In this document: positions 44,150 through 56,625 of the stretch, piece by piece | Layout of the letters: each line of letters begins with the position of its first letter | Numbering within the stretch: the stretch's first letter is position 1 | Origin: Kitagawia praeruptora | Lineage: Eukaryota; Streptophyta; Magnoliopsida; Apiales; Apiaceae | Length of the DNA: 64,000 nucleotides | Direction: 5' to 3' | Assembly: GCA_037693485.1 (NCBI GenBank) | Contig: CM075354.1 | Coordinates: 142,995,001-143,059,000, forward strand | The notes under the pieces: generated by a model | Seen by the model: only the letters and a program-made list of their open reading frames with translations | Databases searched by the model: none | What the model was told of the DNA's origin: nothing | Program-made: the position numbers and the translations under genes

Positions 44150-45843
44150 TTGACTTAATGAAGATGTATTTCTATGTGTCTGTCAGAAGACAATTAGTCA
44201 AGAAATTTGGACTCTCGAAGCATGTTGCACTTCAATCACTTCATGCATATTTATTTGACAAGAATGTAATTATTGAAGATGCTTCAGCTCAAGGTGAACA
44301 ACTGGAGGAAGTAGATAGAGGAAAGCAGTCAACAGAAGATACTATTACACCAGTGGTGAATAGTAGGAAAGATCAGATCACAGTCACTGTAACACAAGAA
44401 CCATCTAGTCAGAGGAAGGATGACTCAGGAGCTGTGATAGCTGATGTTGAAAGGACTTCTGTGATGACTAAGAATGCAAGTGAGATACCCTATGATATGG
44501 GAGGAATGACTTTGGTTGATTTTTCTGAAGATCAAACAAATTTTGTTCAGTCAGAGTCTATCCACCTTGAGGGTGTGTCTCAGCAAACAACACTTAAAGA
44601 CGGTGATGTACTAACTATGGTGTCTAATGAAGTATTACTGAAGACATCAGAGTCTAGTAAAGAACCTGAAAGTGGTATACTGGAGCCTGTAGTTTCTGAA
44701 AGGAAAGAAGATGATTGTAAGGGTTCAGAGACTATAGCAGCTCACTCCTTGGAGAAAACCTCAAGCCACATGCCATATGAGGAACCCTCTCTCCATGTGA
44801 GTTCAGGTATAAAAACTTCTTCTAAACTCTATTTTTCTGTAGGTCATGAGAGCACTTATCTAAATTTGAGTGATACACTTGAAAAGATGGACTTAGAACC
44901 ACAATTTTAGCGGCTGGCTCCTGACCAGGCAAAAGGTGAGGTAGAAAGAGTGTTGACTTTAGTAAGTCAAAGTGAGAATGAGGGTATGGATGATCAACTC
45001 CATAGTGAGGGAGAGAAAATTAGGAAACCATCATTTGATTTCTGGGATCAGGTTTTTCCTGAATCTTGGTCTGAAAATTTGGGTATGGATGCTGGTACTT
45101 ATTCATTCATCAAAATGTATCAGAAGAATGACCTAGCACATCACAATGCAAAGGCAGAAGTTAAAGCTCAGAAGCAAAAGGAGAGGCTTGCAGGAATCAT
45201 TAACAGAAGAGGTGCCAGGATAAAGCAATCTCTTGATACATATGTACCAGATGAAGATCCTAATGATCCTAGTGTTCCTTTGTATGTACTTCCAATATCA
45301 GCTAGAATTGAGACATCAACAGTCTCTGATCACTCTAAGGAGGAGTCAGGATTTGAAGATGTTAGTACACAGAATACTGGTGAAGGAGATGATTATCATG
45401 TTTCAGTTCCAGAACAGAAAGATGAAGATGTTGATACTTCTAATCAGGTTTTATTACTTGAATATCATACAACTCAAGCAACTTCTTCTACAAGACTTGA
45501 AGATACAGTGTTTTCTGATTCTGATACTAAAGATACTAGAAGCACTTCCAACATTGAAGTTCATTCTGATGTTTTGAAAGATATTCAGAATTCTCAAATT
45601 GCTATACAAACAAGACTTCAATCACTTGAAGATAACCAAGTCACAATTATGGAAAATCAAGCAGTTCTTATGAATCTCATTTGTTCTGTTTCTGAATCTC
45701 TTGGAATTAATGTTGCTGATGTCAAAAAGGGGGAGATAAAGACAATTCAAAGACAACACCAACAACAACACCAGACTAAGGATGATAAAGCTGGGGGAGA
45801 TAAAGATCAGACAAAGACAAAGGGTAGTAAAAAGAAGAACTAG
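44150..45843 (+). pseudogene. third ORF of element C, part 2
   Basis: This continues part 1 in the same frame after E. A TAG at 44908-44910 interrupts it; the final stop is TAG 45841-45843. It contains a TQEPSSQ motif also found repeated in A (44395-44415), Ser/Thr/Glu-rich disordered stretches, a predicted coiled coil near 45560-45700 (LKDIQNSQIAIQTRLQSLE), DVKKGE over GGGGGAG at 45729-45735 and a second GGGGGAG at 45793-45799. It ends in a short Lys/Gln-rich basic tail, unlike A and E, which continue for over 600 residues. Confidence 0.8.
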
Positions 45844-46055
45844 CAGGAGTGACAGTGGTGAATCTCAGCTAGGAAGTGGTAAAGGAAGAGCAGCATTAAT
45901 AGTTAAAATTCTTTCTTCTAAGTACTAGATAAACGTCTACATCTGAGAAGAAGGTACTTAACTTCATAATTCTACATTCATAAATTCTATTCTGGTTGTA
46001 TTGTTATATGTTTTGACATCCACAACTTAGATTTATGCTTCAGATTTTAAAGCAT
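45844..46055 (+). other. 3' noncoding region of C
   Basis: Between the third ORF and the polypurine tract; no gene. Confidence 0.6.
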
Positions 46056-46069
46056 AAATAGGGGGAGAT
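46056..46069 (+). promoter_or_regulatory. polypurine tract of C
   Basis: AAATAGGGGGAGAT immediately before TGTTAGG. Confidence 0.95.
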
Positions 46070-46813
46070 TGTTAGGAATAATTCATAAGTTGTGATGTTA
46101 AGAATAGAATTTACACATTATACTTCTTGTAATCCTGATCTTATAAAGGATTTAGTACTGTATTTAGGATTTATGTGTAAGACAGTTATCTGTATAGTTT
46201 AGTCAGGAATGAACAGTGTATCAGAGACTACATGTCAGGAACAAAGGGCAAATCCTGATGACGGTCCAATACTGATGGTTAATCAGATACTGATGCAGTG
46301 TACAGATCCTAATATCAGTCGTGTTACTGATGATGTCATTATGGATGCTACAGAAACTGGTAAGTGCTATAAAACAGGATCGTTGTTTGAAGAACAAGCA
46401 AGAAGATATTATGAAGGAAAGAGTTTTCTATTAAAGGAAACTATCGACTAGAAGGCAGAACATTGTCATGTATAGATTATATCTTTCTGTTATTAGTTGA
46501 TAGGTAGCATTATAAATACTCTCTCAAACATCATTGTAAAGAGTGTCGCTCGTGAGTCGAACAAGTGAATGTGCGTAGCTCTGTATAAGGTTTGTATTCG
46601 AGAGTTCGAAACAAACAGAGAGAGAGATTTGTATTGTCAGCAGCTGCTAAAGGTATTGTACACCTTTGGTAGAGTTTGTATTTGATCTTATTAATACAAA
46701 CAAGAGTTTGATTCATTCGTTTATTCTTGTTCATATAATCAAGCAAAAATCAGACACGATTATATAACTTGTATTCAACCCCCCCCCCCTTCTACAAGTT
46801 ATTCGAATTAACA
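46070..46813 (+). repeat. 3' LTR of C (744 bp)
   Basis: It pairs with 21254-21998, with six substitutions and an 11-C instead of 12-C run. Confidence 0.97.
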
Positions 46814-46818
46814 ATTCA
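46814..46818. repeat. target site duplication of C, right copy (ATTCA)
   Basis: Matches 21249-21253. Confidence 0.98.
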
Positions 46819-47549
46819 TGTGGGCCCCACATGTTTCTTACTTTATGAATAGTACTTTTGGGTACTATTCATGAATAGTAATTTCGGTTATTATTCATAT
46901 GAATAGTACTATTCATATGAATAGTGATTTCGGTTACTATTCATGTGAATAGTTATTTCGGTTACTATTCATATGAATAGTGATTTTGGATACTATTCAT
47001 TTTCTCTCTTCTGTTTATTCTGCTGTTTTAATTTACCTCAGAAAATAATTCAAGTACCAGATTAATTTAATTATTTTGTTATAAATAATTAATTAATCTG
47101 TTACTTATTTAATTTTCAGAGTAAATTAACTTTTGACAATACCTTGAGATATTATGTCTGTCCTTGATCGTCAGTAGGCTTTGGCAATTCTTTCTATGAA
47201 TTAATGTGTTGATCCTTCCCGTATGTGTTGACACTTGGTGCACTGGTCTGGTTCACAAGTGACTATCACTGATCTTGATCTTCACACCTTCGTTACATTC
47301 CAATTTATTAGCCTGCAGCAATATCTTCAAATACATGAAATCTTTTGGCCCTTCAACTGAATCATCTGTACATCTTATTATGTCACTGAGGCTTGATCAT
47401 GTTAATGAACTTCTTTCAGCGACTTGATCCTTGTTGGTGTCTGTTCTTCAAATTTCACGATCCCTGTATAGAGTTAATATTATTTATCTTTTATCCTAGT
47501 TGAGTTATATATGTCCTCCATTACATATTACATTTCATTATACTTTACA
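46819..47549 (-). repeat. 3' LTR of F, proximal piece
   Basis: It continues the LTR from 21253 and ends TACTTTACA next to the polypurine tract. 46845-47000 is an array of ATGAATAGT / ACTATTCAT arms, including a perfect 18-bp palindrome ACTATTCATATGAATAGT at 46908-46925. The right-hand copy (57147-57230) has fewer units. Confidence 0.9.
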
Positions 47550-47561
47550 ATCTCCCCCTAT
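47550..47561 (-). promoter_or_regulatory. polypurine tract of F
   Basis: Minus-strand ATAGGGGGAGAT next to the LTR start TGTAAAG. Confidence 0.92.
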
Positions 47562-47687
47562 TTGATTGTTAGGGTTTGACAAGCAAATACCTAGAGGATA
47601 ACTCAACTGATACAAATAAAATACAAAGATAAATAATATTAAAGTGCATTCTGGATCATATATATACATTTTCCAGATTTCTAAAAA
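47562..47687 (-). other. 3' noncoding region of F
   Basis: Short stretch between third ORF and polypurine tract; no gene. Confidence 0.5.
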
Positions 47688-49882
47688 TTAACCAAGTGCA
47701 AGACAATTGTTCCTGTAGACTGAACATATCTTCAAGTTTGCCTTTGCTTTCTTTCCACATTGCACTAATACTCCAATTAGTTTTTCCTTTTCCCAAAATA
47801 AAGTTAATTCCGTGTCAACAACCTTTTCCTTGCCTTTACGCCTAGTAAATTTTTCTTGTTCATTCATCTTCTCCCCCTCAGTTGGGTTATCCTCCAGATT
47901 AGTAGGATGTGGAGTTGGTAAATTAGACGAAGATGGCTTTACCAAGGAGTTGATTGCATGACTAAACTGGGATGCCATGGAACTTAATTGAACCTGGAAT
48001 GCATCATGTTGAATAAGTTGCAAATTTTTGATTTCTGCAATGGACTTACAGATATTTTGCAACTCTTTCTCCATTGTTTGGACCCGTGTAAGGAGTCTGC
48101 TATATTCCTTTCTGGTTACAGGTGCATGTGGTTGAGTTGGTTGCTCACTCGTATGTTCTGCAGGTGTTTCACTCAACACTCTATATTCACTCGGTTTAGT
48201 GGTTTGGGTTACACTTACATGTTCTATTGGTGTTTCCCTCAACTTTCCTCTAGAGCTTCCACCGATATGTGTACCTGCAAATGAAATCATCCTAGCCCCT
48301 TTTTCAGAGGTCACGGATGGTGAAATGAAAGTTCGTGAGCTTCCGTCCTCGCGTGAAACGAGTTGCCGACCACTGGTAAAAAGTGGTAAATCTCGAAAGA
48401 GATCCAGAGATTTTCCCTCTGGGAGGTTAAACTTGAATCGATTAAATGACACAAAACCCAAGTTTCCCTCGTACGTCTGTGAAGACACTTGGTTCATAAA
48501 AGAACCACCCACCAATGGATCTTTCCGTAAAATGGAAGATTCACCAGCAGTTATTGAGGTAGGTAATTCCACCTCGGATGCCTGTGAAGGCATTTGATCT
48601 TTAGAAAGATCATCAATCGCTCGTATGTTCCGTGAAATGGAACTCAAGATAGTTGCTCCCGTCAATTCAATCTCATTTACATTTGCACTCATTGGATAAG
48701 AAAGAATTGTTTCACTAACAGTTGCAGTTACCTCAGGTTCATTTGGTTTACTTCTTTTAGAATGAGGTAGAGCTGCTGATGTTACTAACTCCTTATGTGG
48801 TGCTGTTGAGGCACTATCTCCCTCAATAATGTGGATGACTGGTCGTTTAAGTGACAATTGAGGTGTAGGAGTTTGTTGTGTTTGTGTTTGCATTTGTAGA
48901 ATGGGCTCTTCGACCTGTGTTAGAGTCGGTGGGATTTCCTGCTCTTGGTCGGGTAAGATGGCCACTGGGGGCTGTAGAAACTGTATTTCCTGTGACACAA
49001 TAGGGAATACAGAGGTTGTAATAGTATGGATTGAAATATTACCCTGTCGTATACCTGCTCTCACTGGTCGTGGTAACAACGGAAGTGGGACAGTCTTTAG
49101 ATATTCAGTTTGGACTGTAGGCACATCCGTATATTTCTTTTTGCTTATGTAATTAATTACATTCGTCTTCATAGAAGAACATTCCACCTTTTGACCAATT
49201 TCCAAGCGTACCCTGTCTTCATCATTCAAAAAAACATTTAGTATTAATTGTAGAAACCTTGGATATAAACATTTGACATTTTGAGTCTGAACATCTCTTG
49301 TTCCCAAGCGTTTCATTTTTAAAATGATTTGACCAAGCACTATTTTTCCAAAATTAATCCTCAAATTATTGGCGACCACATACCCTATTATTTGAATAAA
49401 TTCAGGTATTCGATTTTGATTTATTCTATCTGAGGAAAAAATATGGTTAAGAGTGTGAAAGAAGAAATTCCAGTACGGGGTTAGAAATGTTCTAGAAAGA
49501 TTACTAGTATTGAAATTGCCATCTTGGTACCTTATAAAACGAAAGAACATTTCAATCTGTTCAGGTGTAGGATCAGAAACGAGATTTTCCATAGGAAAAT
49601 GAAGAATTCGATTAACATCTCGTTCAGTGACCCTAATCGACCTACCAAATAGTCGATATGTGAATGCACACCCGTCCTGTCCAGAAGTGTTAACCGCACT
49701 GCAATATAGTTCACGCAATGCATCATGGTTAAGCTGCACTTTTGTAACTAAAGCATAGCGAATTAATGAATGTTCATTCAGAAATTGTGTCCAATCCCGA
49801 AATTGCTCATCCTGAATGGTTCGATTTGCTGAATGGAAACAGGATTAACTTTAGCAATTAAAAAGCTTCCCTGCAATGCCAT
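47688..49882 (-). pseudogene. third ORF of element F, one frameshift near the start
   Basis: The likely start is ATG at 49882 (MALQGSFLIAKVNPVS). After about 18 codons the protein continues in a second frame (QFRDWTQFLNEHSLI) that leads into the long frame 49739-47688, so an indel lies near 49826-49836. The shared N-terminal domain is clear at TPYWNFFFHTLNHIF. A Pro/Thr/Ser-rich middle follows, then a coiled coil (about 48030-48110, TRVQTMEKELQNICKSIAEI), then TEGEK over GGGGGAG (minus strand, 47871-47877) and a short basic tail. I saw no clear UIM-like helix. No membrane segment. Confidence 0.75.
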
Positions 49883-50591
49883 TTTCAAAACTTTGAGGAA
49901 ACTCAAAAACAAGGGTTAGTACGTATAACAAGAATATGAAATCCGCCCTAAAACCACCAGCTAGATTGTGAGATCTTTCCGATCAAAGCTCGAAATATTC
50001 AGCAATTGTGTGTATATACTTTGTATATCTGAAAAACGATGATGTTTAAACACAAACAAAAACTCATCATTTATAATGTTTCAAGGATTAGAGGGTTAGG
50101 TGTAATAGTGACAGGTTATGTTTGAAAAATAACACCGCTCAATAATTTCTCACCTAACTACCTAATTAGCCGAAAAAACATCTTATCACCGAAACCTGTC
50201 GGTTGAAAAAACATCTTATCGCCGAAACCTATCAGTCTATACACATACACATATAATACTTCTAATTATTATGGATTTAAAAATAATCGCACAGTAAATC
50301 AAGAATTAATCCACAATAATCAAATAAACTCACAATTAAATAGACATAAAATTAACAAAATATCATTAATTGATATATGTCAATAAAATATTTATTTAAT
50401 TATGCTACAATTAACTCAATTATTTACTAACTAATTACCATAAAATATAGCATTTATAAGCGTGGTAATTAATATAGAGATACCTATAAAAAATGATGAC
50501 TGGATGCAAAGTAAATTCAAAAGTCCTAAAAATATGGACATTTAAAATACCTGTGAATTTATAACAAATTGCAGTTATTGATTATCCAAAA
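49883..50591. other. post-pol spacer of F
   Basis: AT-rich and noncoding. No antisense ORF comparable to A-C is seen. Minus-strand sequence near 50164-50215 contains a near-repeat around ACATCTTATC(A/G)CCGAAACCT. Confidence 0.5.
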
Positions 50592-53500
50592 TTAATTAGA
50601 CAGATTTAACATCCCAAGTTCACCAACTAACCTGGAGAAAGTGGATTCATCCAGTGGTTTAGTAAAGATGTCTGCAATTTGTTGATCTGTGGGAACAAAA
50701 TATAATACCACAGTTCCATTATACCTGATATCAATGTGCTTAGTCCTGGTGTGTTGAACTGGATTGTTGGCAATGGCAATGGCACTCGTGTTGTCGCATA
50801 GAATTGGAATTTTGTCCAACATGAGTCCATAGTCCTGAAGTTGATTCCTCATCCACAGGATCTGAGCACAACAACTACCTGCCGCAATGTATTCTACTTC
50901 GGCTGTTGATGTAGATACTGAGTGTTGCTTCTTGCTGTACCAAGATACCAACCTTCTTCCTAGAAACTGATAGCTTCCAGAAGTACTTTTCCGATCAATC
51001 TTACAACCTGCGAAGTCAGAATCTGTATAGCCAACTAGGTCAAAACCTGTTCCTTTAGGGTACCAAATCTCAAGATTGGGGGTTCCCTTAAGGTATCTGA
51101 AAATACGTTTAACAGCTATAAGTTGTGACTCTTTAGGGTTAGCCTGGAATCTAGCACATAGACAAGTTGCGAACATAATATCTGGTCTACTAGCAGTTAA
51201 GTACAAGAGAGAGTCGATCATACCTCGATACTTCGTGATGTCAACTGACTTACCAGATTTGTCTTCATCTAGCTTGACTGCAGTTGGCATCGGGGTCTTG
51301 GCAGTAGCTGCTTCTTCCATCCCATACTTCTTCAGAAGATCCTTTATGTATTTTGATTGGCAGATGAAAATACCATCAGGCTTCTGAACAACTTGAAGTC
51401 CAAGGAAAAAGGACAACTCACCCATCATGCTCATCTCGTACCTACTCTGCATTAGCTTAGCAAATCTCTTGCATAGCAAATCATTAGTAGAACCAAATAT
51501 TATATCATCCACATATACTTGCACCAGAATTATATCATTTTTATGCTTTTTATGAAAGAGAGTTTTGTCTATGATACCTCTTGTAAAACCATTTTCAAGT
51601 AAGAACTTGGAGAGAGTATCATACCATGTTCGAGGGGCTTGCTTGAGACCATAGACAGCTTTGAAGAGAAAGTACACAAAACCTTCAAATTCCTTGTCTT
51701 CGAACCCAGGGGGTTGTTCAACATAGACTTCTTCCTCTAGATCTCCGTTCAAAAATGCACTCTTCACATCCATCTGAAAAACCTTAAAGTTGGAGTGTGC
51801 AGCAAATGCTAAGAACATCCTGATTGCTTCAAGCCTTGCAACTGGAGCATAGGTTTCATCATAATCAATTCCTTCTTCTTGAGAGTAACCCTTTGCTACC
51901 AATCGAGCCTTGTTCCTCGTAACAATACCATTTTCATCCAGTTTATTCCTAAACACCCATCTAGTGCCAATTACAGATTTACCTTTTGGTCTTGGCACCA
52001 GCTTCCATACTTTCTGCCTTTCGAACTGATTGAGTTCTTCCTGCATTGCAGTTACCCAATCTGGATCATCAAGAGCTTCATTAACCTTTTTAGGTTCAAT
52101 TTGAGATAAAAATCCTGCGAAATTGCATTCATTCTGTGTTGCTCTTCTAGTCTGTACACCCGTGTCCGGTTCACCAATGATCTGTTCAAAGGGATGCGCT
52201 TTGCTCCATACCCTTTGTCTCGGCAGATTTGATCTTGATGATTCCCCAAGTTCATAATTGTGTTGAGTGTGATGACTAGTAGATCCAAAATCATTGTTTG
52301 CCCCCCTGAGCTGTTGCTTTCAGAGTTTGATGAATCAGAGTTTAATGAACCAGCAGATGCATTCTTTGATGTTTCTTCACTTGATTGGGGTTCATTTTCA
52401 TTGTTCACTTGCTCCCCCTCAACATGTGCTGCTGTCTGATCTACTGGTATAGATTGAACAATAGAGTCTGAAAGAGTATCAGAATTTTGTTCATTCTCAA
52501 ATCTCAGCTGGTCATGTTCATCAAAATCTTCAAGTCCTGTTATCTTTTTATCATCAAAAGACACATGGATAGATTCCATGACCACTTTTGTTCTCAGATT
52601 GTAGACTCTGAATGCATTTGTGGATAGTGGGTATCCAACAAAGATTCCTTCATCAACTTTTAAATCAAATTTGGAAAGCTGTTCTGGATGAGTCTTAAGA
52701 ACAAAACATTTACATCCAAACACATGAAAGTACTTCAGGTTCGGCTTCTTCTTTTTCACCATCTCATATGGTGTTTTACCATGCTTGTTTATGAGTGTAG
52801 CATTCTGTGTAAAACAAGCAGCTTGCACAGCTTCAGCCCAGAAGTAAGTTGGCAGCTTTGCTTCATCAAGCATGGTCCTTGCAGCTTCTATGAGAGTCCT
52901 GTTCTTTCTCTCTACTACTCCATTTTGTTGTGGAGTTCCAGGTGCAGAGATATCTTGCTTTATTCCATTTTCTTTACAAAACTCTTCCATGACTACATTC
53001 TTGAACTCAGTGCCATTATCACTCCTTATGATTTTCACTGTATGCTTAGATCCTTTGTCCAATTGTCTGACATGCTCTGTTAAGATTGATGCAGTTTCTT
53101 CTTTCTTGTGAATGAAATATACCCATGTATATCTGGTGTATTCATCAATAATAACCAAAGCATATCTTTTCTTTCCAATAGACATTATATTTACTGGACC
53201 AAATAAATCAACATGCAATAAGTGATATGGCTCAAGAATTGAGGATTCAGTCTTACTTTTGAATGAAGTTTTCTTTTGTTTTGCCTTTTGACATGAGTCA
53301 TATAGGCCATCTGGAGTAAAAACTGATTTGGGCAATCCTCTCACAAGATCTTTCTTCACTAGCTCATTAATGCTGTTGAAATTCAGATGAGAAAGTCTCT
53401 TGTGCCAATCCCAGCTTTCTTCAATTGATGCTCTACTCAGTAGACAGATTGCAGAGCCATCAGAGTTTGTTGAAAGCTTGGCTTCATAAATGTTACCATG

Positions 53501-53827
53501 CCTGTATCCCTTCAGAACAACTTTTCCTGTAGATTTGTTTACAACTTCACCGTGTTCTTCAAAGAAACCCACATGATAACCTCTGTCACAGATTTGACTC
53601 ACACTTAGCAGATTATGTTTGAGTCCTGAGACTAGAGCTACAGATTCAATGATGACATTCCCAAGTTTGATATTGCCATATCCCAGAGTCCTTCCTATGT
53701 TGCCATCTCCATAAAAAACACTTGGGCCAGCCTTCTCCACAAATTCTGATAGCAGGGCTTTATTTCCAGTCATGTGTCCTGAGCATCCACTGTCCAGAAC
53801 AAGGATATTTTTCCTGTTACCCTGCAA
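50592..53827 (-). pseudogene. pol: copia pol of element F, frameshift and small deletion
   Basis: From 53827 down: protease LDSGCSGHMTG; integrase with LHVDLFGP, RSDNGTEFKN and GVVERKNRTL; VEGEQ linker; RT with YVDDIIFG; RNase H with TDSDFAG. Lesions: the HHCC finger reads GLYDSC where B and C have GLCDAC (Cys to Tyr); a one-base loss in the G run at 52301-52306 shifts the frame until 52046; and eight residues are missing at the RNase H end (RYNGTV where E has RYHFIREHVEEGTV), an in-frame deletion near 50720. Pol starts without ATG, 12 bases after the gag stop, behind a CAG/GG acceptor-like site. Confidence 0.92.
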
Positions 53828-53839
53828 TTACAAAAACCA
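53822..53839 (-). promoter_or_regulatory. splice-acceptor-like site at gag/pol junction (F)
   Basis: Minus strand: GTGGTTTTTGTAATTGCAG then GG, just after the gag TAG. It differs in bases from B and C but keeps the TTTTTGT...TTGCAG/GG pattern. Confidence 0.4.
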
Positions 53840-56080
53840 CTAATGATTAGTTTTAAGGACCCAGACTTGCTTGGATCCTTTGGTCTTATTAAGTTTGTTA
53901 GCTTTTGCAGCAGAAGTCTTATCAGAGTTTGTGCTAACATTCTTTTTATCAGAATTTATACATGTAGAATCAATCTTGAATTTATTCAAAGAGGGTTTAA
54001 GTTCATAATAATCATAATACAACTTATGATACTCTTTGCATGTATAAATAGAATGCCAAATACTGCCATAGTGAAAACAAGGATTCTGTGGCTTAAACCT
54101 AACTGAACCACTCTTAACTCCTGACTTAGGAGGTATAGAGTTTATATTTTTATTCTTCCTGCAAAAAGCAGCAAGATGGTTAGGACTTCCACAGTTATAA
54201 CATTTCTTCCTAGGAGCATTGGGAATAGGCATATAGTTATTGCTTTTACTGATGCCTACCTTTCCATTTCTATTTTTCCTAGGTTCTTTTACCTTGTTTA
54301 TTCTTTTTAACTCCTTCAGCTTGTGTTTAAGATGTTTCTGAGACATTGAACTAATATCTACTGATTTGGCTTTATCCTGTTTTGGTTTGTCAGATTTTGG
54401 TACAAACCTCACATGATTAATTTTGGGTTTTGCAGCTTTTTCAGTAAATACAGGTTTAGAGGTCTCATCTTCTAGGTTGACAGTTTTCTTTTTATCAGTG
54501 TAACCTAGACCTTCTTTCCAACAATCATTGTCTATGATATCCTGAGTTTTCTTACCAGAGTTAGTCCAAATTTTAAGAATGTTTCTTTCTTTAGCAAGTT
54601 CAGATTCAAGATAAGCATGCTTTTTCAATAATTCAGTTTTAACAAAAATAGCATCATCTTTCTCTTTCTGAATTTCTAACATTTGGACTAATTCTGATTC
54701 TAGATAATCATTTCTCTTTCTAAGGTCTAGACTTTCAGATTTTATTCTTTCATTTTCTAAAGTCTGATATCTATAGCTAACATGCAAGTTTTTAAGAAAG
54801 AGTCTTAACTCAGATATATCAGTAATATCAAAAGCTAGAATAGAGTGAGGTACCTTGGTCTCAGTAGCTTCAGAGATACTATCAACATTTGCCATCAAGG
54901 CGTAGTTCACCTCATCTTCAGAGTCTGAAGTGTCAGCCCAGTCCTTCTTCTTTGTGATGTAAGCTTGACTTTTATCAGCTTTGGCTCTCTTGCACTCAGG
55001 TGCAAAATGTCCTTTCTCACCACAATTATAGCATGTGATCTTGGACTTGTCGACTTTCCCAGACCTGCTTTTCTTTCCCTCAGCTTTTCTGAAATTCTTC
55101 TTGTCAAAATATGAATCTCTTCGTGTGAACTTCTTTCCCTTCCTGAAGTTCTTGTAAGCCATCTTCTTGAAGCCTTTCACCATTAGGGCTGCAAGTTGTA
55201 TCATCTCAGCATCACTACCATCATCATCATAGTCTGTGAGATTGTCAGAGTTTGAGTCATCATCAGAATTTGATGACTCAGTATCAGACTTTGTAATAAG
55301 AGCCTTTCCTTTGGATTGACTCTTTTTCACAGCAATTTCTTTAGAAGCTTTCTCCTCAGCTTTAAGAGCAATTGACTTGGTCTTGCTTCCATGCCTCTTG
55401 CTTCTTTGTTCCATCTCAAGCTCATGAGTCTTAAGCATTCCATAGATTTCATCAAGGGACATGTCTTCTAGATCATGATTGTCTCTGATGGTAGTGGCTT
55501 TTAAGTCCCATTTCTCAGGAAGAGCCAACAAAAATTTCAGATTGGAGTCTTCAAGATTATACTCCTTATCTACCAGTGATAGATCATTCAACAATTTCAG
55601 GAATCTGTCATATATGTCTGTTAATGACTCATCAGCATTTGAGTCAAAGTGCTCGTACTCCTGTGTGAGTATTGTTCTCCTGTTCTTTTTGATGGCTTTG
55701 GTTCCTTGACATCTGACTTCCAAAGCATCCTAAATCTCCTTAGCAGTTTTGCATCCAATGACCCTGTTAGACATAACATTGTCAAGGGCGTTATGTAATA
55801 AATTCCTTACTTTAGCATCTTTGCTAATAGAGGAGATATCTTCAGGAGTGTAGTCTTTCTTCTCTTTTGGAATCATTGTCTGTTCTTCTCCAGCAACTGC
55901 AACAGACAATTTTGTAGGCTTGTGTGGACCATCATGGATTCTGTCTAAGTACTCTGGATCTGTAGCCTCCAGAAACATTTCCATCTTCACTTTCCATATG
56001 GGATATTCTGATGCTCTGAGTATTGGAACTCTAATTGATTCATATCTGCTTGTTGTTGGAGTTTGTGTTTTCTCTGTCAT
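53840..56080 (-). pseudogene. gag: copia gag of element F, one nonsense codon
   Basis: A 747-codon frame from ATG 56080 (MTEKTQTPTTSRYES) has TAG at 55730-55732 in GCKTAKEI-stop, where C has a Trp codon (KDIWDNL); this is a single G-to-A change. It has a capsid region with ESLTDIYDRFLKLLNDLSL. CCHC knuckles are at residue 350 (CYNCGEKGHFAPEC), 627 (CYNCGSPNHLAAFC) and 668 (CFHYGSIWHSIYTC), where the second Cys of the third knuckle has become Tyr. Like C, it has three knuckle positions separated by a charged coiled-coil region. Confidence 0.92.
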
Positions 56081-56112
56081 GATTGTATGGCTTTTTGTAT
56101 AGTAATAGAGTG

Positions 56113-56296
56113 GCTCAAAATGAACAGTACGGTATTTATGAACAGTACCGTATCTGTGAATAGTATCGTATATGTAAATAGTACCGTATCTGTGAACAGT
56201 ACCGTATTTTCGAACAGTACCGTATCTGTGAATAGTACCGTATTTGTGAATAGTACCGTATTTGTGAATAGGACCGTATTTGTGAATAGTGCCGTA
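56113..56296. repeat. 18-bp minisatellite upstream of F gag
   Basis: About ten units of a consensus AA(T/C)AGTACCGTAT(C/T)TGTG. Because 18 is a multiple of three, the plus strand has an ORF of a six-residue repeat (VNSTVF), which is not a gene. It lies where the leader and primer site of F should be. Confidence 0.9.
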
Positions 56297-56625
56297 TTTT
56301 CAAATATAAGAAAAGGAATATTCTTTTAGCAATAGGTCCAACGGTTCTTACTTATTTATCTTAAAATTTTACGGTTGTTATTGAGTATACCAAAAAAAGT
56401 GTACCAAACCGACAACCAAATATAACCTATTTCGCTTATAATAGTATAGTATAGATTAAAAGTCGGTCTCTGGCTTGTGAGAGTTCGATTTTTTTCTCAT
56501 TAAATAATTTTATAATATTAACAAGGGTCTTGCTCAGGTGAGAACCACAATTTATGGTGAAATATGAGATCTAATCTCATCCACTCATTTAAATATATTA
56601 TATTCATCTCTTACCATTCATTTAA
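56297..56625. repeat. right copy of the 329-bp duplicated flank
   Basis: Same length as 20433-20761 with about four substitutions. The break from the minisatellite falls at a shared TTTTC. Confidence 0.9.

Larger units (their letters stand above)
21254..46813 (+). mobile_element. Element C: complete Sirevirus-type copia element, split by E
   Basis: 5' LTR, primer site, gag, pol, spacer with antisense ORF, third ORF, polypurine tract and 3' LTR are all present, and ATTCA flanks both ends. Without E and one AAGAC copy it is about 12.2 kb. The LTRs differ by six substitutions and one C-run length change, so it is a recent insertion. Gag is open. Pol has two nonsense codons, and the third ORF has two plus the E insertion. 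Confidence 0.97.
20762..56296 (-). mobile_element. Element F: Sirevirus-type copia element, split by C
   Basis: Read on the minus strand: gag 56080-53840, pol 53827-50592, third ORF 49882-47688, polypurine tract 47561-47550, and a 3' LTR that begins at 47549, is interrupted by C, and ends at 20762. No primer site or proper 5' LTR adjoins gag. Instead there is an 18-bp minisatellite and then a copy of F's left flank. Gag, pol and third ORF each carry lesions. The protein families match A, B, C and E only distantly, so this is a separate family. Confidence 0.85.

Noticed and set aside
47688..49739. Envelope protein in F's third ORF
   Set aside because: No signal peptide, membrane span or glycoprotein features; the domain is shared with other elements' third ORFs.
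56113..56296. CRISPR-like repeat array
   Set aside because: Units are contiguous 18-mers with no unique spacers, in plant DNA.
56063..56329. 88-aa ORF with a VNSTVF repeat
   Set aside because: It is the 18-bp minisatellite; unit length divisible by three keeps the frame open.
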